Origin: CAISIP01 sp031396205
Lineage (GTDB): Bacteria > Pseudomonadota > Gammaproteobacteria > Burkholderiales > Burkholderiaceae_C
Assembly: GCA_031396205.1 (NCBI GenBank)
Contig: JANNKH010000080.1
Span: 1 to 64,000, forward strand
Reading direction: 5' to 3'
Length of the DNA: 64,000 nucleotides
The translations under genes and the position numbers were made by a program. The notes beneath the pieces are model-generated. The model worked only from the letters and a program-made list of their open reading frames with translations. It had not been told where the DNA came from and made no database searches. Positions 7,427-16,383 of the stretch are shown piece by piece. How positions within the stretch are numbered: the stretch's first letter is position 1; the number at the start of each line of letters is the position of its first letter.

Positions 7427-9262
7427 TCAAATGTCGGTTGCGGTCTGGCCGACCTCGGCCTTGCGCTGCGCCCGCTCCAGCCGCTCCTGTGCCATCTGGG
7501 CCTCGAGCTGCTGGCGCCCCTGCTTGACGACGGCGATCATCTTGGCGCGGTCCTGGTAGTGCGGGTGCATCTTTTCGAACAACTCCAGATTGTGGGTGCG
7601 AAATCGCCGCGCGCTGGTATCGGCATCTTGCGGGCTATGGCCCAGCAGCTCGAGTACGCTGCGGCCGCTGCGCAGGCTCGACTCGAACATCTCGCGCTGC
7701 ACCAGCATCACGTTGCGGTCGCGCAGCCGGTTCCAGTGCGTCACGTCGCGCGCGCGCGCGACGATCCGCAGATTCGGGAAATGCGCCTGTACCAGGTCGA
7801 CAATCTCGAGCGACTGCTCCACGTCGTCGACTGCCAGCACCAGCACGGTTGCGGTGGCGGCACCGGCGGTACGCAACAGGTCCAGCCGTGACGCGTCGCC
7901 GTAGAACACCTGGTAGCCGAAATTGCGCGCGGCCTCGACCATTTCGGCGTCATGGTCCAGCACGGTGCAGGCGACGCCTTCGGCGAGCATCAGGCGCCCG
8001 ACGATCTGGCCATAGCGCCCGAAGCCGGCGATCAGCACCGGTGCATCCTGCGGTTCTGAGATCTCCTCCATCGCCGTCAGGCGCGGGCTGGCAAAACGTG
8101 GCAACAGCCATTTGTCGACCATCACCAGCAGCACAGGCGAGACCAGCATCGATACCGCGACCGCGCCGATCAGCAGCGATGCGATCTGAGGCTCAAACAC
8201 GCGTGCACCGGCCGCCGCCTGGAACACGACAAAGGCGAATTCGCCGCCTTGCGCCAGCAACAAGGTGAAAACCGGCCGGTCCTGGAAAGGCAACCCCATC
8301 TGGCTGGCCAGGAGGTAGATGACGGCGCCCTTGAGCAGCAGGAATCCGACGACGATGGCCGTCATCCTGCCGGGCGAGGCGATCAGCACGCTGAAATCGA
8401 TGCTCATGCCCACGGCGATGAAGAACAGCCCCAGCAGCAGTCCCTTGAACGGTTCGATATCGGTTTCCAGTTCGCGCCGGTACTCGCTTTCCGCCAACAG
8501 CACGCCTGCCAGGAATGCGCCCAGCGCCATTGATAGCCCGACCATCTGCATCAGGCCGGCGATGCCAACCACCAGCAGCAGTGATGCCGCGGTGAATATC
8601 TCGGGCGTGCGCGAGCGCGCGATCCAGCGAAATATCGGTCGCAACAACAGCCGACCGCCCAGCACGATGGCAGCGATCACGCCAACGATGCGCGCCGCTT
8701 CCAGCGCCGTATCGGAGCCGGCTCCTGACTGGGCGACGACGCCGGCGCCCAGCAGCGGCAACAGGGCCAGGATCGGGATTGCCGCCACGTCCTGAAACAA
8801 CAGGATCGAGAATGCTGCGCGGCCGCTGCCCGTCGGCATCAGATTGCGCTCGGCCATCACCTGCAGCGCGATGGCGGTGCTGGAAAGCGCCAGTCCCAGC
8901 GAGGCTACGAGTGCCACCTTCCACCCGACGCCAAAGGCCATGGCGGTGGCTGTCAGGACCAGAGCACAGGCCAGCACCTGGGCGCTACCCCAGCCAAAGA
9001 TCGGCCGGCGCATGCTCCACAGGCGCTGCGGCTCGAGTTCCAGCCCGACCAGGAACAGCATCAGCACGACACCGAACTCCGCGAAGTGCAGGATGTCCTG
9101 CACGTTGGTGACCAGGCCCAGACCCCAAGGACCGATGGCCATGCCGGCTGCCAGGTAGCCGATGATGGAACCCAGGCCCAGCGCTTTGCTCAGCGGCACG
9201 GCGATCACTGCGGCGCTGAGGTAGATGAAGCTGTTGATCAGCCAGCCGGGCGTGTGTTCCAT
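7427..9262 (-). CDS. CPA2-type cation:proton antiporter with TrkA-N domain (KefB/KefC-like)
   Basis: This 611-residue inner-membrane protein has about 12 hydrophobic segments over residues 10-385, forming an Na+/H+ exchanger (CPA2) domain. A cytoplasmic Rossmann-type RCK/TrkA-N domain begins near residue 410 with the nucleotide-binding GFGRYGQIVG motif. This is the arrangement of KefB/KefC and YbaL potassium-efflux or proton antiporters, which are gated by nucleotide or glutathione adducts. No KefF/KefG ancillary quinone reductase is adjacent, so glutathione gating is unsupported. The gene is divergent from the ParA gene. Confidence 0.9.
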   Translation of the reverse strand: MEHTPGWLINSFIYLSAAVIAVPLSKALGLGSIIGYLAAGMAIGPWGLGLVTNVQDILHFAEFGVVLMLFLVGLELEPQRLWSMRRPIFGWGSAQVLACALVLTATAMAFGVGWKVALVASLGLALSSTAIALQVMAERNLMPTGSGRAAFSILLFQDVAAIPILALLPLLGAGVVAQSGAGSDTALEAARIVGVIAAIVLGGRLLLRPIFRWIARSRTPEIFTAASLLLVVGIAGLMQMVGLSMALGAFLAGVLLAESEYRRELETDIEPFKGLLLGLFFIAVGMSIDFSVLIASPGRMTAIVVGFLLLKGAVIYLLASQMGLPFQDRPVFTLLLAQGGEFAFVVFQAAAGARVFEPQIASLLIGAVAVSMLVSPVLLVMVDKWLLPRFASPRLTAMEEISEPQDAPVLIAGFGRYGQIVGRLMLAEGVACTVLDHDAEMVEAARNFGYQVFYGDASRLDLLRTAGAATATVLVLAVDDVEQSLEIVDLVQAHFPNLRIVARARDVTHWNRLRDRNVMLVQREMFESSLRSGRSVLELLGHSPQDADTSARRFRTHNLELFEKMHPHYQDRAKMIAVVKQGRQQLEAQMAQERLERAQRKAEVGQTATDI

Positions 9263-9388
9263 GGTCGAGCGTCAATGCGCAGGCGCGCCACCTGAGAGGC
9301 CGGATGCGGTGCCAGCCAGGATCAGGGTCAAAGGCCGGCAGGTCATAGCGCTAACATAGTGCACAGTTGCAGATCCGGGAGCCATTCG

Positions 9389-10006
9389 ATGCCAATCGTT
9401 GTTGTTGCCAACCCCAAGGGCGGCGTGGGCAAATCCACGCTGTCTACCCATATTGCAGGCTATTTTGCGTCACGCGGGCATGCCGTGATGCTGGGCGATG
9501 CAGATCGGCAGCAGTCGTCCCGATTGTGGCTGGGCCTGCGACCCGGCGGCGCACGGCCGATCCAGACCTGGGACATCAATGCCGACCTGATAGCCCGCCC
9601 GCCCAGGGGCATTACCCATGTGGTGATCGACACCCCCGCCGGGCTGCACGGCTGGCGTTTCAAGGATGTGATGAAGATGGCTGACAAGGTCATTGTGCCG
9701 CTGCAACCCAGCGTATTCGATATTTTCGCGACGCGGGCCTTCCTGGACGATCTGGCCGCCAACAAGCACACCGACAGGAGCAAGATCGCGCTGGTCGGCA
9801 TGCGGGTGGATGCGCGCACGATCGCGGCCGAAAAGCTGCACGCGTTCGTCGATTCGCTGGATCTGCCGGTGCTGAGCTACCTGCGCGATACCCAGAACTA
9901 TGTGCACCTGGCCGCCCATGGTCTGACGCTGTTCGACGTGGCGCCCGGACGATTCGAAAAAGACCTGGAGCAGTGGGAGCCGATCTGCCGCTGGCTCGAC
10001 CAGTAA
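9389..10006 (+). CDS. ParA/MinD-type ATPase, orphan
   Basis: The 205-residue protein begins with the deviant Walker A KGGVGKST at residues 10-17, and VVIDTPAG follows near residue 80. These mark the ParA/Soj/MinD family of dimerising positioning ATPases. The start at 9389 gives the standard MPIVVVANPKGG N-terminus. No ParB or parS-like partner is adjacent and the gene is far from any recognisable origin, so it is not the main chromosome partition ATPase on this evidence. It may place another cargo. It is followed 49 bp later by a MaoC-fold gene. Confidence 0.85.
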   Translation: MPIVVVANPKGGVGKSTLSTHIAGYFASRGHAVMLGDADRQQSSRLWLGLRPGGARPIQTWDINADLIARPPRGITHVVIDTPAGLHGWRFKDVMKMADKVIVPLQPSVFDIFATRAFLDDLAANKHTDRSKIALVGMRVDARTIAAEKLHAFVDSLDLPVLSYLRDTQNYVHLAAHGLTLFDVAPGRFEKDLEQWEPICRWLDQ

Positions 10007-10055
10007 GCCCCAGACCCCTTTCCGTTGGCGCAAGCGCGCCGCAACCGGCTCGCCC

Positions 10056-10511
10056 ATGAAAATATTCAAGACTTTGTCCGATCTCACCGCCCTGGTGGGC
10101 CAGGAAGTGGCCGTAAGCGACTGGCTCAGCGTGACCCAGGAGCAGGTCAACTTGTTCGCGCAGGCGACCGGCGACCACCAGTGGATCCATGTCGATGTGG
10201 CGCGCGCCACGGCAGGTCCGTTTGGCGCGCCGATTGCGCACGGGTTCCTGACCTTGTCGATGTTGCCACGCTTTTTCGAGCAGGCCATCGCCGTCCAGGA
10301 GTCGACCATGGGTGTCAACTACGGCCTGAACAAGGTGCGCTTCATGGCGCCGGTACCGGTAGGCAGCCGCCTGCGGGCGCGGTTGAGCCTGGTATCGGGC
10401 GACCCGATCGACAACAACGGCGTGCAATTGGTGTGGGATGTCGTGGTCGAAAGGGAGGGCGTGGCAAAGCCGGTCTGCGTGGCGCAGTCGGTCGTGCGGC
10501 GCTATCCGTGA
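10056..10511 (+). CDS. MaoC-like hot-dog dehydratase
   Basis: This 151-residue protein has the hydratase-2 motif ATGDHQWIH at residues 37-45, with Asp40 and His45 in the positions of the catalytic pair of R-specific enoyl-CoA hydratases. The following FGAPIAHGFLTLS segment is also conserved. Such enzymes add water to trans-2-enoyl-CoA, and related NodN proteins have less clear roles. Residues 42-44 read QWI instead of the common NPI, as in NodN-like members. It could supply 3-hydroxyacyl-CoA for polyhydroxyalkanoate synthesis, but no pha genes are nearby. Confidence 0.85.
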   Translation: MKIFKTLSDLTALVGQEVAVSDWLSVTQEQVNLFAQATGDHQWIHVDVARATAGPFGAPIAHGFLTLSMLPRFFEQAIAVQESTMGVNYGLNKVRFMAPVPVGSRLRARLSLVSGDPIDNNGVQLVWDVVVEREGVAKPVCVAQSVVRRYP

Positions 10512-10527
10512 TGGGAAGGCTCGGCGC

Positions 10528-11010
10528 TCAAGCGGCGCCACCTGGCGTCATCCGGAATCCGTTCTGACGCCAGGCCTCGAATACCGTTACGGCAACCGCG
10601 TTGGACAGGTTCAGGCTGCGTTGGCCCTCGCGCATCGGCAGGCGCAGCAGTTGATCCGGTGCCCATGCAGCGCGAATGGCTTCAGGCAATCCGCGTGTTT
10701 CGGAGCCGAACACAAGCCAATCGCCGGGCAGGAAGTCCAGTTGATACGGACTGCGCGTGCCCCGGGTCGTCAACGCAAACATGCGCGCCGGCTCGGGCCG
10801 CATGTCGCGCAGCAGATTGTCCCAACTGGCGTGGCGGCGCAGCGGCGCGTACTCGTGGTAATCCAGTCCAGCGCGGCGCAGTTGCTTGTCGTCCAGCGAA
10901 AATCCGAGCGGTTCGACCAGATGCAGGTGGCAACCGGTATTGGCCGTCAGCCGGATGACATTGCCGGTGTTGGGTGGAATCTCAGGTTCGACCAGCACGA
11001 TATGGAACAT
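10528..11010 (-). CDS. trmL: tRNA (cytidine(34)-2'-O)-methyltransferase
   Basis: The 160-residue protein is a minimal SPOUT methyltransferase of the TrmL class, which 2'-O-methylates the wobble base of certain leucine tRNAs using S-adenosylmethionine. The N-terminus MFHIVLVEPEIPPNTGN is the family signature and places the start at 11010, not three codons upstream. The knotted cofactor site is formed by LVFGSETRGLP and LNLSNAVAVTVFEA near the C-terminus. It is convergent with the MaoC gene and lies 34 bp downstream of comF on the same strand. Confidence 0.93.
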   Translation of the reverse strand: MFHIVLVEPEIPPNTGNVIRLTANTGCHLHLVEPLGFSLDDKQLRRAGLDYHEYAPLRRHASWDNLLRDMRPEPARMFALTTRGTRSPYQLDFLPGDWLVFGSETRGLPEAIRAAWAPDQLLRLPMREGQRSLNLSNAVAVTVFEAWRQNGFRMTPGGAA

Positions 11011-11044
11011 GCAGCGCATTGTCCGTTGTCACCCTGGCGCCGTC

Positions 11045-11746
11045 TCAGGTCAGGTCCGCGCGGGCCAGCACCAGGCCGGTGACATGCGCGGCCCCGGCCT
11101 GGCGCAGCGCTGCGGACGCGGCGAACAGCGATGCGCCGCTGGTCATCACGTCGTCGACCAGCACCACCCGCTTGCCATGGATTGCCGCTGCGCGTGCGGG
11201 CTCGACTGCAAATGCATGTAGCACGTTGCCCAGTCGCCGGGCCCGGCTCAGCGCGCTTTGCGGCGCGGTATTGCGGATCCGCAGCAGCAAGTTCGGGTCA
11301 GCCTTGTCGGGCGCCAGATGGCGCGCCAACTCCAGTGCCTGGTTGAAGCCGCGCTCGCGCAACCGCGGGAGCGACAGCGGCATGGGCAGTACCAGGTCGG
11401 CGCGGTCCAGAGCGGGCTCGACCCAGGGCGTGTTGCGCAGCACGCCGGCCAGCGCGGCCGCCCAACCGGGTTGGGCGTGGAACTTGAAACGCACGATCAG
11501 TCCGGACCACGGGTAGGCATAGTGGACCGCCGCCACGCAGGCGTCCAGCGGCGGCGGGTTGCGGACGCAGGCTCCGCACTGGGTAACGGACTCATGCACT
11601 GGCATGGCGCAGGTCACGCAGCGCGCGCAAGGCTGCGCGAAACGGGCCACGCAGGCCTCGCATACCGGTTCGCTCGGCCAGCTGCGGCAAACCGCGCATT
11701 GGCTGGGAACCCGGTCGGCTATGCTTTGAAGCAGGGCACGGAACAT
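11045..11746 (-). CDS. ComF family phosphoribosyltransferase-like protein
   Basis: This 233-residue protein has an N-terminal zinc-finger-like region with paired cysteines (17/20, 29/32, 40/43/46, 57/60). A type I phosphoribosyltransferase domain follows, whose diphosphate loop VVLVDDVMTSGAS lies at residues 194-206. The family is linked to DNA uptake (ComF/GntX) in several bacteria. The start at 11746 was chosen because upstream in-frame sequence overlaps the divergent methyltransferase gene. Start codons of the two divergent genes are only about 37 bp apart. Confidence 0.9.
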   Translation of the reverse strand: MFRALLQSIADRVPSQCAVCRSWPSEPVCEACVARFAQPCARCVTCAMPVHESVTQCGACVRNPPPLDACVAAVHYAYPWSGLIVRFKFHAQPGWAAALAGVLRNTPWVEPALDRADLVLPMPLSLPRLRERGFNQALELARHLAPDKADPNLLLRIRNTAPQSALSRARRLGNVLHAFAVEPARAAAIHGKRVVLVDDVMTSGASLFAASAALRQAGAAHVTGLVLARADLT

Positions 11747-11783
11747 CGGTCCAATATATGCTTGATGCAGGTAACACAGTCCG

Positions 11784-12698
11784 ATGCCCGCCGACCTTCC
11801 TCCCACAATTGATCCACGCGCCGCCGAGCGGTGGGCACTGCGCGCGCCGGAGGCGACGCCTTGGCTGCATGAGGAGATAGCCCGGCGCATGCACGAGCGA
11901 CTGCAGTGGATCCGCCTGCAGCCGCGCGCCTGGGTGGACTGGGAACCCTTGCGGGGCGGCATCCAGGCCCATGGCGCGGTGGCGCGCAGCTATGCCAACG
12001 CGCAGCGCTGGGTGGTCGAGCCGACGCCGCAACGACGGCAAGCCGCGCAAAAGGCGCTGCGGGTCCCCTGGTGGCAGCCGGCCCGCTGGAGGGGGCCGGC
12101 GCCAAGCGTTGGCATGCCGACGGACGGCTCGGCCGATATGGTGTGGGCCAATATGGCTCTGCATATGGCTGCCGATCCCAAGTCCCTGTTGGTGCAGTGG
12201 CACCGCATGCTGGCCCAGGACGGGTTCCTGATGTTCTCGTGCCTGGGTCCCGACACCTTGCTGCAGTTGCGTAGCATCTACCAGACCATGGGTTGGCCGG
12301 AGCCGGCCCATGCGTTCACCGATATGCATGACTGGGGTGATATGCTGGTGAGTGCAGGATATGCCGAGCCGGTGATGGACATGGAGCGCCTGGACCTGAC
12401 CTACACGTCGCCGGATCGCCTGCTCCACGAGTTGCGCGAACTGGGTCGCAACCTGCATCCGAAACGCTTCCCCGGACTGCGCGGCCGGCATTGGCGTGGC
12501 CGCTTGCTGCAGGCGCTGGCGGACATGGCCGGCGGCCCCGGTGGCAACGGCTCGTTGACGCTCACGTTCGAGATCATCTACGGCCATGCGCTCAAGCCGC
12601 GTCCGAGACTGCCAGTGCAGCGTGAGACTGTGCTGTCGCTGGACGAAATGCGGCAGATTTTGCAGCAGGGCAAGCGCGATCCCGCGCAAACATCCTAG
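11784..12698 (+). CDS. BioC-like methyltransferase with degenerate SAM motif
   Basis: The 304-residue protein resembles BioC, malonyl-ACP O-methyltransferase of early biotin synthesis, in its C-terminal two thirds. ADMVWANMALHMAADP near residues 117-132 corresponds to the LxxNxALxW region, and SLTLTFEIIYGHA near the end is also BioC-like. The glycine-rich SAM-binding motif I, normally DLGCGTG, reads VDWEPLRGG near residues 51-59. That would weaken or abolish ordinary SAM binding. It may therefore be a divergent paralogue. Other biotin genes are not in the window. Confidence 0.75.
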   Translation: MPADLPPTIDPRAAERWALRAPEATPWLHEEIARRMHERLQWIRLQPRAWVDWEPLRGGIQAHGAVARSYANAQRWVVEPTPQRRQAAQKALRVPWWQPARWRGPAPSVGMPTDGSADMVWANMALHMAADPKSLLVQWHRMLAQDGFLMFSCLGPDTLLQLRSIYQTMGWPEPAHAFTDMHDWGDMLVSAGYAEPVMDMERLDLTYTSPDRLLHELRELGRNLHPKRFPGLRGRHWRGRLLQALADMAGGPGGNGSLTLTFEIIYGHALKPRPRLPVQRETVLSLDEMRQILQQGKRDPAQTS

Positions 12699-12745
12699 GG
12701 TGCAAGGCAGTGCCCGCACAGGCTGGGGTCGGTGGGTCGGTGGGC

Positions 12746-12751
12746 TACAAT
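12746..12751 (+). promoter_or_regulatory. Candidate -10 element of the oxidase locus
   Basis: TACAAT lies 70 bp before the GTG of the DUF2244 gene, after a G-rich stretch without a recognisable -35 hexamer. It is the only promoter-like hexamer I see upstream of the locus. Confidence 0.3.
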
Positions 12752-12820
12752 CCGCCGGGTGAAACTTGGGCATTTCCCCGGGGTTTCAACGAGCCTTGTC
12801 CATGAGGACAGGGCGCTGAG

Positions 12821-13309
12821 GTGGGAAGACGCGTGCTAAATCCGGTTTTTCGCTTCGCGACGGTGCAGGGTCAGAGCTTCCAGTGGTTTTTGCGGCGCAA
12901 CTGTTCGTTCACGCCGCGTCAGTTGGGATTGATCTACCTGTCGTTGTGCATCGTGTCACTGTCGATTGGTGTCATGTTCTGGTTTCAGGGCGCGACGCTG
13001 GTGTTGCCGATCGCCTGGGTCGAACTCACGGCGGTGGGGCTGGCCTTTGTGATGTACGCCCGACATGCCGGTGATGGCGAGACAATTCGCCTGGCCGGTG
13101 AGCAATTGGTTGTGGAGCAGGAGGATGGCGGTACATTGCGCCGCTGCGAGTTCCGGCGCGAGTGGGTGCGGGTGGAGCCTGGTACTGCCGACAATTCGTT
13201 GATCGCGTTGTCAGGCCAGGGGAAGACTGTGCATATTGGGCGTTTTGTGCGGCCAGAGTTGCGGCCGGTGCTGGCCCGCGAAATCAGGATGGCGTTGCGC
13301 GGAACATGA
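12821..13309 (+). CDS. DUF2244 membrane protein
   Basis: This 162-residue protein has two predicted membrane segments near residues 35-54 and 58-79, a short basic N-terminus and a soluble C-terminal half of beta-strand-like sequence. These features match DUF2244, a family of unknown function regularly found just upstream of cytochrome oxidase subunit II genes. The start is a GTG at 12821. It precedes coxB by about 60 bp on the same strand, which suggests a role in oxidase assembly or regulation, though this is inferred from context only. Confidence 0.82.
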   Translation: MGRRVLNPVFRFATVQGQSFQWFLRRNCSFTPRQLGLIYLSLCIVSLSIGVMFWFQGATLVLPIAWVELTAVGLAFVMYARHAGDGETIRLAGEQLVVEQEDGGTLRRCEFRREWVRVEPGTADNSLIALSGQGKTVHIGRFVRPELRPVLAREIRMALRGT

Positions 13310-13368
13310 GGGCGTCGCACCTCTGAGGGTGCGGGTTCGGGTAATCTTGAGGCAAAGAAGAAGTGATC

Positions 13369-14556
13369 ATGATGAAGAGCATTGCAGGCAAGTTGGCTTC
13401 AGTGGTGACGGTGGCGGGTGCCTGGTTGGCCTCCGCGCCGCTGACGGTCGCCCATGCGGTGAATGACCTGCCGGGTGGCCCGTCGGTCAACCAGCTTAAT
13501 ATGCATCCCCCGGTGACCCGCATCGCCGCCGAGCAGGCCTGGCTGCACTGGTTCATGCTGATTGTGTGCACCGTAATCTTCCTGGCTGTTTTCGGAGTCA
13601 TGTTCTATTCGATCTGGAAGCACCGCAAGTCGGTAGGCCATAAAGCTGCCGCCTTTCACGAGTCGGTCACGGTCGAGATCGTCTGGACGGTCATTCCTTT
13701 CATCATCGTTATCCTGATGGCCTTGCCGGCCACCAAAGTGATCGTCGCGATGAAGGACACCACCAATGCCGACCTGACTATCAAGGCGACCGGCATGCAG
13801 TGGAAATGGGGTTACGACTACATCAAAGGCGAAGGGGAGGGCATTGGTTTCCTGTCCGCGATCGATGCCAAGCACCGTGCGATGTCGGACGCTGGCGGCC
13901 CCAAAGCCGGCGAGGTGGTGGACGACTACCTGTTCAAGGTCGACAACCCGCTGGTGGTTCCGGTCGACAAAAAAGTACGCATCATCACCACGGCGAACGA
14001 TGTGATCCATGCCTTCATGGTTCCGTCCTTCGGCATCAAGCAAGATGCCATCCCTGGTTTTGTGCGCGACACATGGTTCCGCGCCGAGAAGATCGGCGAC
14101 TACTATGGTCAATGTGTCGAGCTGTGCGGCAAGGAGCATGCCTATATGCCGATCCATGTGAAAGTGGTGTCCTCCGAGGACTATTCCAAGTGGGTCGGCG
14201 GGGAAATGAAGAAAATGGCGGCCAAGGCGGACGATCCGTCGAAGGTCTGGACGCTGGACGAAATCGTTGCCCGGGGCGAAAAAGTCTACACGGCCAACTG
14301 CCAGGCCTGCCACCAGGCCAGTGGCAAGGGCGCAGGCCCGATCAAGGCGATCGACGGCGCTGCGGTGGTGCTCGATGCCGACAAGGGCAAGCAGATCGCG
14401 ATTCTTCTCAATGGCCAGAACAACGGGGCCATGCCGGCCTGGAAGCAGCTCAGCGATACCGACATTGCGGCGGTGATCACTTACACCAAGAACCACTGGT
14501 CAAACAAGACCGGGCAGCTGGTGCAACCGGCCGACGTGCAAAGTGCGCGCAAGTAG
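13369..14556 (+). CDS. coxB: Cytochrome c oxidase subunit II with fused cytochrome c domain
   Basis: The 395-residue protein has a signal sequence, two membrane helices near residues 58-80 and 103-122, and a periplasmic cupredoxin domain. The CuA ligands are visible: His214, Cys249, Glu251, Cys253, His257 and Met260. A class I cytochrome c domain follows with CQACH at residues 311-315, so this is the fused, caa3-like form. It accepts electrons from cytochrome c and passes them to subunit I. Starts at GTG 13363, ATG 13369 and ATG 13372 are all possible. I chose 13369 because AAAGAAGAAG lies about 6 bp upstream. Confidence 0.95.
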   Translation: MMKSIAGKLASVVTVAGAWLASAPLTVAHAVNDLPGGPSVNQLNMHPPVTRIAAEQAWLHWFMLIVCTVIFLAVFGVMFYSIWKHRKSVGHKAAAFHESVTVEIVWTVIPFIIVILMALPATKVIVAMKDTTNADLTIKATGMQWKWGYDYIKGEGEGIGFLSAIDAKHRAMSDAGGPKAGEVVDDYLFKVDNPLVVPVDKKVRIITTANDVIHAFMVPSFGIKQDAIPGFVRDTWFRAEKIGDYYGQCVELCGKEHAYMPIHVKVVSSEDYSKWVGGEMKKMAAKADDPSKVWTLDEIVARGEKVYTANCQACHQASGKGAGPIKAIDGAAVVLDADKGKQIAILLNGQNNGAMPAWKQLSDTDIAAVITYTKNHWSNKTGQLVQPADVQSARK

Positions 14557-14620
14557 GGCCGATCGACCGCCTGCAGCGCGAACGCGACGCGATACGTGAA
14601 TTGACGACAAGGAAATTAGC

Positions 14621-16243
14621 ATGAGTGCAGTACTGGACCAACACGGTCACGCCCACCACGACCACCACGACCACCACGCCCCCACTGGCTGGCGGCGATG
14701 GGTCTACGCGACCAACCACAAGGACATCGGCACGTTGTACCTGCTGTTTGCGTTCACGATGCTGATGGTCGGTGGTCTGCTTGCACTGCTGATCCGTGCC
14801 GAACTGTTTCAGCCCGGCCTGCAACTGGTGAATCCGGAGCTGTTCAACCAGCTCACCACGATGCACGGCCTGATCATGGTGTTCGGCGCCATCATGCCAG
14901 GCTTCGTGGGCTTCGCGAACTGGATGATTCCGTTGCAGATCGGTGCTGCAGACATGGCCTTCGCGCGCATGAACAATTTCAGCTTCTGGCTGCTGATCCC
15001 TGCCGGCCTGATGATCGTAGGTTCGTTCTTCATGCCCGGTGGCGCACCAGCCGCCGGCTGGACGCTGTATGCGCCGCTGACACTGCAGATGGGTCCGAGC
15101 ATGGACGTCGGCATCTTCGCGCTGCACATCCTGGGCGCCAGCTCGATCATGGGCTCGATCAACATCATCGTCACCATCCTGAACATGCGCGCCCCCGGCA
15201 TGACGCTGATGAAGATGCCGATGTTCGCCTGGACCTGGCTGATCACCGCCTATCTGCTGATCGCCGTCATGCCGGTGCTGGCCGGTGCCATCACGATGAC
15301 TCTGACCGACCGCCATTTCGGCACCAGCTTCTTCAACCCCGGTGGCGGTGGCGACCCGGTGATGTACCAGCACATCTTCTGGTTTTTCGGTCACCCCGAG
15401 GTTTACATCATGATTCTGCCGGCCTTTGGCATCATTAGCCAGGTGGTGCCGGCGTTTGCCCGCAAAAGGCTGTTCGGCTACACCTCGATGGTGTACGCCA
15501 CGTCGAGCATTGCGATCCTGAGCTTCGTCGTCTGGGCCCACCACATGTTCACCACCGGCATGCCGGTGACCGGGCAGCTGTTCTTCATGTACGCGACGAT
15601 GCTGATCGCGGTACCCACCGCGGTCAAGATCTTCAACTGGATCGCCACGATGTGGCAGGGCTCGATGACCTTCGAGACTCCGATGCTGTTTGCCGTCGGC
15701 TTCATCTTTGTGTTCACGATGGGTGGCTTCACCGGTCTGATCTTGGCCCTGGCGCCGATCGATATCCAGTTGCAGGACACCTACTACGTGGTGGCGCACT
15801 TCCATTACGTGCTGGTGGCCGGTTCGTTGTATGCGATGTTTGCCGGGTTCTATTACTGGGTTCCGAAATGGACCGGCGTGATGTATGACGAGAGCCGCGG
15901 AAAGATCCATTTCTGGTGGTCGCTGATCGCGTTCAACGTCACCTTCTTCCCGATGCACTTCCTGGGCCTGGCCGGCATGCCGCGCCGGTATGCGGACTAT
16001 CCGATGCAGTTCGCCGATTTCAACGCAGTGGCCACCGTGGGCGCTTTCGGTTTCGGTCTGGCACAGGTTTATTTCTTCGTGTTCATCGTCTGGCCCTGCA
16101 TGATGGGCAAGGGTGAGAAGGCGTCGCAGAAGCCCTGGGAGGGCGCGGAGGGCCTGGAGTGGGAAGTCCCATCTCCGGCACCGTTCCACACCTTCGAGAA
16201 TCCGCCCAAGCTCGATGCAACCGCGACCCGCGTGATCGGCTGA
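14621..16243 (+). CDS. ctaD: Cytochrome c oxidase subunit I
   Basis: This 540-residue protein, with 12 membrane helices, is the catalytic haem-copper subunit. It binds low-spin haem a through His82 and His395, and haem a3 through His393. CuB is bound by His258, His307 and His308, and the His258-Tyr262 cross-link motif HPEVY is present. The N-terminus carries eight histidines within residues 8-19, an unusual metal-binding-like extension before the conserved WVYATNHKDIGTLY. It lies 64 bp after coxB and is followed by the small assembly gene and ctaG. Confidence 0.97.
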   Translation: MSAVLDQHGHAHHDHHDHHAPTGWRRWVYATNHKDIGTLYLLFAFTMLMVGGLLALLIRAELFQPGLQLVNPELFNQLTTMHGLIMVFGAIMPGFVGFANWMIPLQIGAADMAFARMNNFSFWLLIPAGLMIVGSFFMPGGAPAAGWTLYAPLTLQMGPSMDVGIFALHILGASSIMGSINIIVTILNMRAPGMTLMKMPMFAWTWLITAYLLIAVMPVLAGAITMTLTDRHFGTSFFNPGGGGDPVMYQHIFWFFGHPEVYIMILPAFGIISQVVPAFARKRLFGYTSMVYATSSIAILSFVVWAHHMFTTGMPVTGQLFFMYATMLIAVPTAVKIFNWIATMWQGSMTFETPMLFAVGFIFVFTMGGFTGLILALAPIDIQLQDTYYVVAHFHYVLVAGSLYAMFAGFYYWVPKWTGVMYDESRGKIHFWWSLIAFNVTFFPMHFLGLAGMPRRYADYPMQFADFNAVATVGAFGFGLAQVYFFVFIVWPCMMGKGEKASQKPWEGAEGLEWEVPSPAPFHTFENPPKLDATATRVIG

Positions 16244-16269
16244 TCCACCTATCGCGCTGACCGACTGCC

Positions 16270-16380
16270 ATGAGCCCTGAACAGAAAAGATCGAACCTGC
16301 GCCTGGCGCTGGTTCTGGCATCGGTTGCTGCCGTTTTCATGCTCGGCATCGTGGTCAAGATGGCCGTGCTGGGGGGCTGA
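16270..16380 (+). CDS. Cytochrome oxidase small assembly peptide
   Basis: A 36-residue reading frame starts at the ATG at 16270 and ends 3 bp before ctaG. It has a short basic N-terminus (MSPEQKRSN) and one hydrophobic helix over about residues 10-33. A peptide of this size and shape between subunit I and ctaG is typical of beta-proteobacterial oxidase operons and is annotated as a small assembly protein. Its hydrophobic helix and tight spacing to ctaG support that it is real despite its size. The molecular role is not established by the sequence. Confidence 0.8.
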   Translation: MSPEQKRSNLRLALVLASVAAVFMLGIVVKMAVLGG

Positions 16381-16383
16381 TCG

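Noticed and set aside
14477..16321. A 614-codon minus-strand frame opposite ctaD
   Set aside because: It overlaps the complete cytochrome oxidase subunit I gene, whose ligands are all visible. Long antisense frames are expected at this base composition.
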